This document shows, piece after piece, positions 16,954 through 25,583 of a stretch of 64,000 nt of DNA. A program made the translations under genes and the position numbers. The stretch is from Xenorhabdus indica (GTDB lineage Bacteria; Pseudomonadota; Gammaproteobacteria; Enterobacterales; Enterobacteriaceae): NCBI RefSeq assembly GCF_014467235.1, contig NZ_NKHP01000008.1:15072-79071 (forward strand), in the 5' to 3' direction. The notes below the pieces were generated by a model. That model did not search any database. It worked only from the letters and a program-made list of their open reading frames with translations, and was not told the origin of the DNA. Within the stretch, counting starts at the first letter, position 1. Every line of letters begins with the position of its first letter.

Positions 16954-17334
16954 TAGGTCGTTATCGATCTGTTTGCGCGTAAGCCCATTGGCTGGGCGAT
17001 GTCACTCTCCCCAGATTCTGAATTGACGAAAAAGGCCTTAATAATGGTATTTGAATCAAAAGGGCGACCCGAAGGTGTGATTATTGACAATAATGTCACC
17101 GAGCGGGATATCCGCCCGTTCACCACCGGACGCAAGAATTGGCTGTTTTCCACGTCGGCAGACGGAGCCTTTGCCAGTGCGAATCTGTACAGCCTGGTGA
17201 TGACCTGCCGGGCCAATGACATCAATCCTTATTTTTACTTCCGGCATATTTTTACAGAACTCCCCAGACGCCAATCTGGTGATCCCCTGCACGACCTGTT
17301 GCCGTGGAACGTGAACATCAGCGATATAATGTGA
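16954..17334 (+). pseudogene. Chimeric transposase remnant: IS3 OrfB piece joined to IS66 TnpC tail
   Basis: The open frame starts within V-V-I-D-L-F-A-R-K-P-I-G-W-A and L-S-P-D-S-E-L-T-K-K-A-L, then G-R-P-E-G-V, which is the IS3-family DDE integrase core (second Asp region). Directly in frame follows D-N-N-V-T-E-R-D-I-R-P-F, G-R-K-N-W-L-F-S and L-Y-S-L-V-M-T, the C-terminal catalytic part of IS66 TnpC, ending at D-L-L-P-W-N-V. The codon before the IS3 piece is TAG and no full transposase or inverted repeat is present. Confidence 0.8.
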
Positions 17335-17356
17335 ACTGCACGGTTTAATTGAGCGC

Positions 17357-17506
17357 TTACTTTAATACAGTAACCTGTGCTTGATACTTCTTATCCAGCT
17401 CCGTGTAATCTTTAACTTTTTTCTGATACTGCCAGTAAGTTAAACAGAGCAAGGTAGATAAAAATACCCATGCACCAACAGTGAAGATCTGACTGTTGAG
17501 TTTCAT
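17357..17506 (-). CDS. Small membrane-anchored lysis (spanin-like) protein
   Basis: The 49-residue frame begins at an ATG that overlaps the stop of the lysozyme-like gene as ATGA. It has one N-terminal hydrophobic helix (residues 6-24, F-T-V-G-A-W-V-F-L-S-T-L-L) followed by a charged segment Q-K-K-V-K-D-Y-T-E-L-D-K-K-Y. This layout and position match inner-membrane Rz-type spanins, though it is shorter than usual and may be truncated at the 3' side next to the IS remnant. Confidence 0.5.
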   Translation of the reverse strand: MKLNSQIFTVGAWVFLSTLLCLTYWQYQKKVKDYTELDKKYQAQVTVLK

Positions 17507-17904
17507 AGCAACTCAAACGCTTTTTCAAACGCTGCCTCAGAATAAGGTTGCCTGCCGTTCTCGTGCCGGATAATGGCTTTTGATAGTCCAATCAGCGTCG
17601 GTTTATTGATCTCAATCTTGTCGAACTGGCCTACATTGAGTGCCCTAGCAACACTGTTAATATATGCAGTGGTGTTATTTTCCGAGTTTGGGGCGTAGCG
17701 GTTGATGATTTTAGAGACACTGTTGTGCCCGCCTTTATGGTAATTACACAGCAACTTCATCAGTGCCCGAATACCATATTCCGGTGATTCAAATCGGCAG
17801 AACCGCTTTTCAATCTTCGGATCATGCTGCAATTGACCCTGCCAGTGATTCTTCGGGTTGTGATCGATATTGCCGGGATTATTATTGCGAATGCCTCTGC
17901 TCAT
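17503..17904 (-). CDS. Phage lysozyme-like/virion-associated protein
   Basis: The 133-residue protein opens R-G-I-R-N-N-N-P-G-N-I and continues with W-Q-G, R-F-C-R-F-E-S-P-E-Y-G-I-R-A-L near 34-48, K-I-I-N-R-Y-A-P near 64 and N-N-T-T-A-Y-I. Phage-encoded muralytic proteins of the PRD1-P5/Lys type share this NNPGNI and FxSPExGIRA pattern. It is coupled to the small spanin-like gene. No holin or structural genes are nearby, so this is a lysis-module remnant. Confidence 0.75.
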   Translation of the reverse strand: MSRGIRNNNPGNIDHNPKNHWQGQLQHDPKIEKRFCRFESPEYGIRALMKLLCNYHKGGHNSVSKIINRYAPNSENNTTAYINSVARALNVGQFDKIEINKPTLIGLSKAIIRHENGRQPYSEAAFEKAFELL

Positions 17905-18383
17905 CAGATTTTCCCTCGCTCATATTGCGCTAACTTACTGATATATAGATAGTGGATCTCAAAATTGAAATAAGGCCAGCTACGTTGACTCTGGCGAATT
18001 TCGTTTAGCAATAACTGCCATCAGTCCAATGATCTCTCAATCCCTGTAACACCCACCAGCGACGAACCTGATATAACATTACAACCAGGGGAAATACCTT
18101 CACACTGCTGAGGAGAGCGCAACACTGGCATGTTAACATATTAATATTTAATAAATTAATTTTATCAAAAAAGTCACATACCCCCAGTTGTACCCCCACA
18201 TTATTTTGCTACATCAAGTCTGATAGTTTTTATGTGGAAATTAGATTTATAACTTTTTAATCATCACGTTAAAGCAAAAAAGCCATGAGATTTGGAAATG
18301 GTCAAATTTGGATGCCATTTCACGCTCAAGGCTTCATACAAACATTTATCATTTTTACGAACTAGATCACAAATTAAAACGGG
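17905..18383. other. Gap between lysis remnant and Ner-like regulator
   Basis: About 480 bases. A 64-codon minus-strand frame at 18005-18199 has no recognisable features and I do not call it. I see no RNA gene or repeat here. Confidence 0.3.
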
Positions 18384-18671
18384 TTATTCCTGTGGTTTAG
18401 AGCGGGCTTTCCTTTCTAATAATTCTCCAGTATGAAAATCGAAATAACGACTTGGCCAGATTTCTGAGGGATGGATGCCAAGATAATCAGCAATGATCCA
18501 TTCGCCTTTAGGCCAAGGCCTACTGAATGCGTTTGCTAGTGTAGATGAACTAAGTCCCGACTCACGAGAAACAGCCGCTAAAGTTGTACCGCGTTTACGT
18601 AATGCGGCAATAATATCGGCCTGATGCCAATCATTTTTAACATTGTTATTCATTCCTGCTACCCCTTCCAT
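18384..18671 (-). CDS. Ner/Nlp (SfsB)-family DNA-binding regulator
   Basis: The protein has 95 residues from the first ATG, or 89 from the internal M-N-N-N-V-K start at 18653. W-H-Q-A-D-I-I-A-A-L-R-K-R-G-T-T-L-A-A-V-S-R-E-S-G leads into a helix-turn-helix, then S-S-S-T-L-A-N-A-F and W-P-K-G-E-W-I-I-A-D-Y-L-G-I-H-P-S-E-I-W-P, the classical Mu Ner/Nlp signature. These proteins repress phage early promoters or act as chromosomal regulators. A truncated duplicate lies at 12060-12150. The 200 bases upstream hold several hairpins conserved between the copies. Confidence 0.85.
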   Translation of the reverse strand: MEGVAGMNNNVKNDWHQADIIAALRKRGTTLAAVSRESGLSSSTLANAFSRPWPKGEWIIADYLGIHPSEIWPSRYFDFHTGELLERKARSKPQE

Positions 18672-18779
18672 TAATTAACATTGATGGTGGCGATTCAGAC
18701 AGGGTTTGCAGACTGGGTTCACACCAGCGAGGCATAGCCTCCCCCGCCTGAATCACCATTGAAAGGGTGATAGCAAGCG

Positions 18780-18853
18780 CACTGGCAGAAACATCCTACC
18801 AGTGTTTGTGAACGCAAGGCTGCAAAACCTTGACCATTGGATTGTGCCAATGG
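18780..18853. other. Three consecutive hairpins in the leader of the Ner-like gene
   Basis: CACTGG...CCAGTG (18780-18804), CAAGG...CCTTG (18815-18832) and CCATTGG...CCAATGG (18834-18853) follow one another. The counterparts near 12268-12345 keep the first and third stems with different mismatches. This may be a structured leader or a replication/recombination site. Confidence 0.4.
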
Positions 18854-19281
18854 CGGGTATACTTTAACTGATTGTTTTAGCAGACTCAATAACTGAACTG
18901 CTAAGTTGAACGGCTATAAACCCGCTCAATATAACGAACAGTGATCCAAATGCTTAATTTCCTAATCACTCAGTTCATTAATTTTCTTACTTATACCTGA
19001 CAACATGCGATCTCTGGCGCGCGACAGTTCGGACAAAACAAAAAATATCTGCCTTACCCTTGATCGATATCTGTGCGCCAGAGTGAACGCAAGTTGAGGT
19101 ATTGCGGGGCATCGGTTGAGTACACAGTACTGCCGCCTGTATTAACAGGTCATCCCCACCGGCTAAAGGCCAGCCTCGATATCGTCAATTTCTCCTTTTT
19201 CAATCTATAAAAAGCAGTGTCAGATTCACTGCGTGGTTAATCAGGCCAGAGCCTATCAGGGGTGTGTTGCCCTTTGACTGC

Positions 19282-19320
19282 GGCGTCACTTTCAGCGATA
19301 AATCCGCAAAAAGTGACGCC
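19282..19320. repeat. 11-bp inverted repeat conserved in both repeat copies
   Basis: GGCGTCACTTT and AAAGTGACGCC enclose 17 bases. The left copy has GGCGTCATTTT (12829-12839) and AAAAGTGACGCC (12856-12867). No T-run follows on either side, so it does not look like a terminator; an operator or recombinase site is possible. Confidence 0.45.
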
Positions 19321-19539
19321 TTGAGTTCTGTAAACAGTTAGCAAAAATTGTGCAAACGTTGAAGTGCTATTAGGCACAGCAAAATGCCGTAAGGTTAAAT
19401 ATCAAAACGGTAGTCATGTTGATGGATTAGCTGTAGAAAAATTTACTGTTGAATAATTCAAACAGGGATAGATAAAAGTATGAACAGATACGCAAAAGCT
19501 ATCCTGTTGTTCATTGAAGATAAATAGGATTTATGTTGA

Positions 19540-20229
19540 TTTGAAACGCCAGTGTATGAACTCACGTTCAATACACTTCGGTAACCAGATAAAGATATCC
19601 TTTTGAATTATCTATTAGTTTAAGAGACCTTCATTGCCAGACGAGGGTTTAGGTGTCTTGACAATATCTGCTTCCAAAGGTGTGCAGATTTACCGCAATT
19701 CTTGCTCTCTCTTTCAGGCTACGAGAGTTTTATTTCGCCACCCGAAGGCGATCCTGACAGGCGATGGATCATTAGTGTAAGTGAAATATTAGCGGCTGTG
19801 GTGAGTAGGGTCAACAACTTATGTTATGGATTAATTAGAATTTAATCTGTCAAAGATAATTTCATAAAATGACTAATTTTGACAGTTTACTTTAACTCAT
19901 TTAAGCCCCATTGTGTGTTGGTGCAACTAGTTGAGTTATATCGACAATCTATTTTTAGCTTGAATTTTAGATAAGGATTCAGCTAACTACACAGTGGCAC
20001 TAAAACGGAAGAGACGATACTGATGAAACGAGTATAGCTGAACAAGGTGAAGAAATTATGATTGTGATATCTCCAAAGTACTCCAAGTAAAAAACTTTAA
20101 AATTACGGTGTTGCACTTAATATGTGAATCCAAGTCCCCAAACTATCTAAATAAAATTTAGACAACTAAACGCCCTTATTTAAAACAGTGGGCGTTTTTA
20201 TTAAAAATTCATTAAAACGCAATTTAAAT
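19540..20229. other. 690-base gap with a terminator-like hairpin
   Basis: I see no gene here. AAACGCCC (20168-20175) and GGGCGTTT (20190-20197), followed by TTA, form a plus-strand terminator-like hairpin with no plus-strand gene before it, so a small RNA ending there is possible. It also sits 30 bases beyond the end of the McrC-like gene on the other strand. Confidence 0.4.
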
Positions 20230-22083
20230 CTAAGCCAACCTTAAATATTGATTTCTGCTTTCAGCTCCATTCTCATTTTTTAACATCAAACTCAAAATCT
20301 TATCTACAACTATTTCAAAATCATCGTTCCCTGAAAATTCATTTCCCGGCGTCACTAAAGCAATATTCAATGCAGGAATTACCGGTTTAGATGAAATTAT
20401 ATTAAAGTCATCTCCGTGAAAATGGTTAACTTTCGATTCTTCATGTGGAATAATTAATGTCAAACCTAATAAAGTACTTTCGCCATCTCTTGAATGTAAT
20501 CCATGAACATATTTCAATGTTAATTCTGGCAAATAATGTGAAAATGCTTTTTTAGGAGTAGTATATTTTGCATCTAAAATATAATGGAATATGCAGTTTC
20601 CTTTTCTTACTCTAAAAACAAAATCAGGAGAACGATAGGAAAATATTTTATGATGATTTCTTATGCGCAATGAATCATTATATAACGTCCATCCCTCAGT
20701 ATTAACTAAATCAGCTGCCTCAGAATTTTTATTTTTAGACATCCAATATTTAGGTTCATATTGCAATGAAATCTCAGCCTCTCTAACTTGATAAGAAAAA
20801 TCTAATTTTCCATCTTCACTTTCTAATATAGGTTGCATTTTTAAATTGTTATCTAATTGTTCTTTTAGATAAAACAAACAGTAATATTCAAATAATTTAG
20901 GAATGCTTTTGATAGATAGAAGTTCCTCTTGTTTGCTCCAATCAGGGCTACCAAATCTATACCAACTGATTATTTTATTAAAAAGAGAAAGATAAGCACG
21001 ATTATATTTAACTTTCATTGTTAATGATGGAAGACCAACAATTCTTCTTTTCACTGGTATTACTTTTTGCATTTTATTTTGTATTCTATTTAATAAAAAT
21101 AGAATGTCATTACATTTTATTATTTTCCTCTGGTTTATTTGTCTCTGGAACTTTTTAAGTTGACTAAAAAAACTAATGTAACCATTAGTCTCAGTGCGAC
21201 TTTCTTTAGTAATTGAGTCAGAATCATATCCTGCAAGTAAACTTGAAACTGACATTTTTAAAGTATGGACAAATCCATGTATTACTTGATTCTCATAAAT
21301 ATCTGTATCATTGACAAGTACATTTTCCCTAATTTTTTTGCTACCAAAATAATCACCATTAAAATTAATAATTGCTCCTGCTTCATCTTCAGTTTCAAAA
21401 AGCTCTTCAACATTATCACATAACCATCCTAACGTTCGATCATCTATATTAGAACTTAATGTTGGGGTAATTAGTTTATAAGTTGATATTAATTTTTTAA
21501 CAGGTTCTGCAAGAATATCATCAATAAGTTTAAGCAGTATATTAGTATTCTGCTCTATCCACTCTAGAAAAATATCGGCTGGGGTGTCACCATCTTTGTA
21601 GCCAGCATTACGGCGGGTCACTCTAAAAAATGCACATAACGCCTCATTATTATGCTTAGACAAAAATGATAACATTTGTTCAACACGCTCTGCATTAATC
21701 TTTTTTGCCAAAACATCAAGATTTTCTAACTCAATATATTCCGGCTGCTCACCAGTTGATAAAATAAGATACAGTTCTGCAACACCAAAATAATTATGGA
21801 AAAAACTTTCATAAATTCGTCCTCCTAATCTTTTAGGTATCCAAGAGTAGATCCATGCATTACTTTTTGAATCATACTCACACTGAGTGAACTCAACTTC
21901 ATTTTCATGCAAAAGTAAAGATACTTGTGAGTAATCAATATTGCTTTTAAAATTAATAATAACCGCTTCGTCTTCAAGTAGATAAGGCATAGCATGCTGT
22001 GCATGATCCCTCGAATGGAGCACTATAGTGCTCCCTTTCCGAGATCCATTTAAAATTTGAAACTCCAACATAGCCATCACCAC
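20230..22083 (-). CDS. McrC-like PD-(D/E)xK nuclease (DUF2357/DUF524 type)
   Basis: The 617-residue protein has a long N-terminal region of the DUF2357 kind and a C-terminal nuclease domain. P-D-F-V-F-R-V near 484 and L-D-A-K-Y near 504-508 give the P-D-x(n)-D-x-K catalytic signature. This is the effector half of McrBC-like type IV restriction systems, which cut modified DNA when activated by the McrB-type motor encoded next to it. The start is uncertain: GTG at 22083 immediately follows the upstream stop, with ATG codons at 22077 and 22071 also possible. Translation is probably coupled. Strong AT bias indicates transfer. Confidence 0.72.
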   Translation of the reverse strand: MVMAMLEFQILNGSRKGSTIVLHSRDHAQHAMPYLLEDEAVIINFKSNIDYSQVSLLLHENEVEFTQCEYDSKSNAWIYSWIPKRLGGRIYESFFHNYFGVAELYLILSTGEQPEYIELENLDVLAKKINAERVEQMLSFLSKHNNEALCAFFRVTRRNAGYKDGDTPADIFLEWIEQNTNILLKLIDDILAEPVKKLISTYKLITPTLSSNIDDRTLGWLCDNVEELFETEDEAGAIINFNGDYFGSKKIRENVLVNDTDIYENQVIHGFVHTLKMSVSSLLAGYDSDSITKESRTETNGYISFFSQLKKFQRQINQRKIIKCNDILFLLNRIQNKMQKVIPVKRRIVGLPSLTMKVKYNRAYLSLFNKIISWYRFGSPDWSKQEELLSIKSIPKLFEYYCLFYLKEQLDNNLKMQPILESEDGKLDFSYQVREAEISLQYEPKYWMSKNKNSEAADLVNTEGWTLYNDSLRIRNHHKIFSYRSPDFVFRVRKGNCIFHYILDAKYTTPKKAFSHYLPELTLKYVHGLHSRDGESTLLGLTLIIPHEESKVNHFHGDDFNIISSKPVIPALNIALVTPGNEFSGNDDFEIVVDKILSLMLKNENGAESRNQYLRLA

Positions 22084-24627
22084 TTAGAAAAATGAATAAG
22101 AATCACCAAAAATATCACCATGATTTATTATATTATTTAAAGCAGTTTTAGAAATAGTAAAATCATACTCACTTAGCTTCTGTTCTAAATCAACTAATCT
22201 ATCTTTAAAAGCACTTCCATATCCTTCAATTAATGGTAAAACATGCTGGCTAACCGCATAATCTAAAGGAGGTGTACGCATTTCTTCAATTTCATTTGCG
22301 ATATGGCAATAACGTTTCATTGCATTAATTTTTCGCTGACTTACTCTTATTGAAGTAGTTCTTTTAAGTGGTACAGCAAGTGTTTCAATAATATTATTTA
22401 AAATATTTTGCTCCTCTTGTGTAAAAGAAGCATCTACAGATGAAATATTGAAGCATTCATCTAATTTTGAAAAATCCACAGCTCCATCATAATTGTTAAA
22501 TTGTGATGGTATCCCACTAAAATTAAAATTATGATCCATCGTTATCACAGGTACCCTATCAATTAATCTAGGAGATAGCCTCTCTGTTGTAGAGTCATTA
22601 TTTATAGTTGCAATAAACCGTATATTTTTACCTATATTAACATGGCGTTCATTGTTATTAGGAATACCTGTATCGATCATTCTATTTATCCCCTCAGGAT
22701 CACACATACCCAAGAAATCTGACCAATAATGTTCTATACTGGATAAGTTAGCTTCATCTAAAAGAATAAGTTTTAAAAAATCATTATTTTTCTCATTTTT
22801 TAGAAAATCATATAATCCAGTTCTAGCTGGCTGGTAAGTGTCCTTGAGAGAATTATAAAAGCCTAAAATATCTCGTCCGGATACCCAAGCTCTTCCTACT
22901 GCAATATTTAAAAAATTAGTTCCATTAAATCTGAAGTCATCATCTGTTAATTTGAAGTGTTTTGCCAAACGTATAGCAGTAGATGTTTTACCTGTTCCAG
23001 GAGGGCCAGCTAAAATAGTCATAAGTGATTGTGATGTACATATCACCAAATTTGCCATTTCATCAAATGAGAATGTTCTTCCACCATCAGTATCAAAACA
23101 TTGAATAAGATAATTAATATAATCACTTCTATTATCTTTCTCAAATGAAATATTCGATTTTTGAATGTCATTAATAATAATAGGGGCTATATCATTTTTT
23201 TTCTTATCGCCACGTAAAATTGTAGTTAACGTGCTTATTTCTGCTAATTTATCTGGTAACTGAGGTGATTCCAACATTGCCTTTTGAGTTATAAAAGCAT
23301 TTTCAATCACACGGTTTTCAGTTTCCATTTCTTGCTTACGACGCTTTAAATAATCTAACTCTTTATTTAAAGAATTAAACTCTTTTATACTTTCATGCGA
23401 AGATAAAAATGTATCAATAGTTTTCTTATGCTCATTGATACTCTTTTCTAATTTTAAATTTTCTTCAGTCAATTCCTTTTGCTTTTCAAGAAGAGCTTGG
23501 TGCGCATCTTCATCTGACTGTTTTTTAATTTCCTCAATTCTTTCTTTTGCTTTTTTCTTTTCAAACTCAACCCTCTGATTCACATGTGCTAGTTCTTCTT
23601 TTTTTGAAAAAACCAGCTTTTCTATCTCTTTAATTTCAGTATTAAGTTCATTTTTTTTATTAACAAAATTCTTTTCTAATTCTGCATTTTTTTCTTTTAA
23701 TAATAGATCTCTATTTTTTTCAAAATAATTATTTAGATAAATACTACCTTCTCTATTATCTGTTAAATATTCGCTTATAATATCATGACCATAGTCACTT
23801 TTATCTAAAAAATCAGATAATAGATTTTTAAGGCGTTCGAGTCTCTCATTATTACTTAATGCCTTATTTTTTTTAACATATTCTTCAATGCCTTGTGAAA
23901 GCCTCTGAGCTTCACTTTTTCCTAAAAGATAACTTTTCCCTTTACCAAAATTATTTTTAGTAAAATATGAGATAAGTCTCACGTCAGATATATAATCAAT
24001 CTGCTCAAAAGAAATTGCTGAAATATCCTTCAAGTTTCTTAAAAAGGACTTTTCAGAACCTTTTACTTTAATTGTAACCAATCGATTATATTTCTTCAGT
24101 TCTGAAAGCGGAATTTTAGCAATGTAATCAGTATTAAGCTGCAAGGGTGATGGCGTTGTTAAAGGTGAAAGCAACCAACTATCATCCTGCTTAGTTGCCT
24201 TAAATGGGCCATAAATATTTTCCTTATCTCCAATAAAAAAATAATTATTTGGTAAGTCAAATGGATAGTCTATAAACCCTGTTGCAATGTCTGGAAGATC
24301 AATATTCAAAATAGGGATAAACAAATGCCTCTCTAAACGCTCACTCTTATTCCCTAAAGTATAGTGTTTTTGTAATCTTGGATTTCTTTTCCAATCATCA
24401 TCGTCACTTTCAAAATATTCATTAATGATGAATATTTCATCACTTTTAAAAGACTGATTAATACTCATAAAATTTTTAGAGACAAAAATAGCACCATTTG
24501 GAAACTCACTGGATTGTATATCCGCCAAACTTCCATCTAGATTATAATGTGATAATGGAATTACTAACCCCATATCTGGATTTGCTGAATGATTTTCATC
24601 TTTTATAACAAGTAACCGGTTATCCAT
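22084..24627 (-). CDS. McrB-like AAA+ motor with long coiled coil
   Basis: The 847-residue protein has an N-terminal part of about 300 residues of unknown fold, a highly charged coiled coil at roughly 305-450 (many E-K-E-x-L heptads), and an AAA_5-type ATPase. Walker A is A-G-P-P-G-T-G-K-T-S near 535-544, Walker B L-L-D-E-A-N near 622, a sensor segment A-T-I-N-N-D-S near 678 and E-R-L-S-P-R-L-I-D-R near 688. With the nuclease downstream it forms a McrBC-like pair; the coiled coil recalls the CoCoNuT class of type IV systems. A strong CGGAGG precedes the ATG. Confidence 0.75.
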   Translation of the reverse strand: MDNRLLVIKDENHSANPDMGLVIPLSHYNLDGSLADIQSSEFPNGAIFVSKNFMSINQSFKSDEIFIINEYFESDDDDWKRNPRLQKHYTLGNKSERLERHLFIPILNIDLPDIATGFIDYPFDLPNNYFFIGDKENIYGPFKATKQDDSWLLSPLTTPSPLQLNTDYIAKIPLSELKKYNRLVTIKVKGSEKSFLRNLKDISAISFEQIDYISDVRLISYFTKNNFGKGKSYLLGKSEAQRLSQGIEEYVKKNKALSNNERLERLKNLLSDFLDKSDYGHDIISEYLTDNREGSIYLNNYFEKNRDLLLKEKNAELEKNFVNKKNELNTEIKEIEKLVFSKKEELAHVNQRVEFEKKKAKERIEEIKKQSDEDAHQALLEKQKELTEENLKLEKSINEHKKTIDTFLSSHESIKEFNSLNKELDYLKRRKQEMETENRVIENAFITQKAMLESPQLPDKLAEISTLTTILRGDKKKNDIAPIIINDIQKSNISFEKDNRSDYINYLIQCFDTDGGRTFSFDEMANLVICTSQSLMTILAGPPGTGKTSTAIRLAKHFKLTDDDFRFNGTNFLNIAVGRAWVSGRDILGFYNSLKDTYQPARTGLYDFLKNEKNNDFLKLILLDEANLSSIEHYWSDFLGMCDPEGINRMIDTGIPNNNERHVNIGKNIRFIATINNDSTTERLSPRLIDRVPVITMDHNFNFSGIPSQFNNYDGAVDFSKLDECFNISSVDASFTQEEQNILNNIIETLAVPLKRTTSIRVSQRKINAMKRYCHIANEIEEMRTPPLDYAVSQHVLPLIEGYGSAFKDRLVDLEQKLSEYDFTISKTALNNIINHGDIFGDSYSFF

Positions 24628-25320
24628 TAATACCTCCGTTATGATTTAATAATATTTTGCAGAAATTCAGGGCGAGAGCTTAAAAGGATGAATTTTAAAC
24701 AATCTGATTAAATGAAGAACCAGTCAACATATAAACAAAACCAAGCTGTTCATTTATTGCTTGAAATTGGATTACATTGCATACAAATTAAGTTTAAAAA
24801 ACACTCACTCTCTTACTGTGCAAAAACTCTTATAATAGTATTAAGTTACCCCAATTTTGTAAATGTATTTGCCCCCACCAAAACGGACACTCTTAACTTT
24901 ACCTAAGCTGTAAAAGGATATAAAAAATTAACTGATAATAAGGAGGCTCAAAAAGTCCCTCTTACTATCGATAGTGATCAACCCCCAGTAATCTTCGCTC
25001 AGTGTAACTCGCAGGGTATGAATGATTATAGCTGGCACAAAGTCCTATCTGGTTAGGTTTCATTTAGATCACCAATAGTGCCAGCTAGAGTCTTATTTGG
25101 TAATCACATTGGTACAACTAGCGCGTTTTTATCCAGAATCAGGCTAAAGGTAATTCCCAATAATTTCGATGTAATAGTTCAACCCCATGCTGACGCGCTA
25201 CGCTTGTCTTCTCCGAGTTACCGGGCTAATACATTAACCCAATAACTCGGAGAGCTGAAAAAACACCTGCCAGAGAAAACATTTTTACCTCCCCCTCCCT
25301 ATTAAAGAATTATGGATAAA
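24628..25320. other. 690-base gap with inverted repeats, upstream of the McrB-like gene
   Basis: The promoter of the McrB-like gene should be here. TAGCTGGCAC (25029-25038) and GTGCCAGCTA (25078-25087) form a spaced inverted repeat. A stronger palindrome is listed separately at 25210-25253. A 64-codon plus-strand frame at 24712 lacks any feature and is not called. Confidence 0.4.
25210..25253. repeat. Long interrupted palindrome near the iteron region
   Basis: Outer arms TCTCCGAGTTA (25210-25220) and TAACTCGGAGA (25243-25253) enclose GGGCTAAT...ATTAACCC, so nearly 19 bases on each side can pair. No T-run follows. It could be a replication, transfer or integration structure of the satellite element. 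Confidence 0.55.
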
Positions 25321-25544
25321 ACTGTTCACCCTATTCACCTTTGAATAATTCCATTTAAATTCATAACCTTAAAGGGTGATGAGTTGAAATTAAACTATTC
25401 GCTACTCTTCACCCAACCGTTCACCTCCAACCAGAAAAAAGGTGAACAGTGATGAATAGTTGTGAACAGTTTAAAAATAACTATTCACCCTATAATACTT
25501 TGATATATTTGGTTTAAATTATAGGGTGAACAGTGGTGAACACT
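25321..25544. other. Iteron array of a P4-like replicon (origin/crr-like)
   Basis: The decamer GGTGAACAGT occurs perfectly at 25441-25450 and 25525-25534, and inverted at 25321-25330. One-base variants lie at 25404-25413, 25416-25425, 25461-25470, 25480-25489 and 25535-25544. P4 alpha protein is known to bind type I iterons of this sequence in the P4 ori and crr, and an alpha-like gene starts its 3' end 40 bases away, as crr does in P4. Confidence 0.75.
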
Positions 25545-25583
25545 TTTTATATTTATTTGAAAAGTGGTGGTAATCAGAAAAAA

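Larger units (their letters stand above)
18591..19539. repeat. Right copy of the ~1 kb imperfect direct repeat
   Basis: This copy includes the 5' part of the intact Ner-like gene, its hairpin-rich leader and a non-coding stretch to 19539. The reading frames that remain partly open in the left copy are interrupted here. The cysteine-rich piece reads F-C-P-N-C-R-A-P-E-I-A-C-C-Q-V-stop on the minus strand (about 19006-19051), with a stop just before it. Matching blocks are listed under the left copy. Confidence 0.8.

Noticed and set aside
18005-18199. 64-codon minus-strand frame before the Ner-like gene
   Set aside because: No Shine-Dalgarno, odd Cys/Trp composition and no family resemblance.
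19600-19800. Possible riboswitch or phage-gene remnant (GC-richer block with CGCCACC...GGCGA hairpin)
   Set aside because: No downstream gene in the right orientation at suitable distance and no recognised aptamer pattern.
24712-24906. 64-codon plus-strand frame upstream of the McrB-like gene
   Set aside because: No ribosome site and no domain features; likely chance in AT-rich DNA.
25321-25544. CRISPR array
   Set aside because: The repeats are 10-base iterons in both orientations with irregular spacing, unlike CRISPR repeats and spacers. No cas gene is present in the window.
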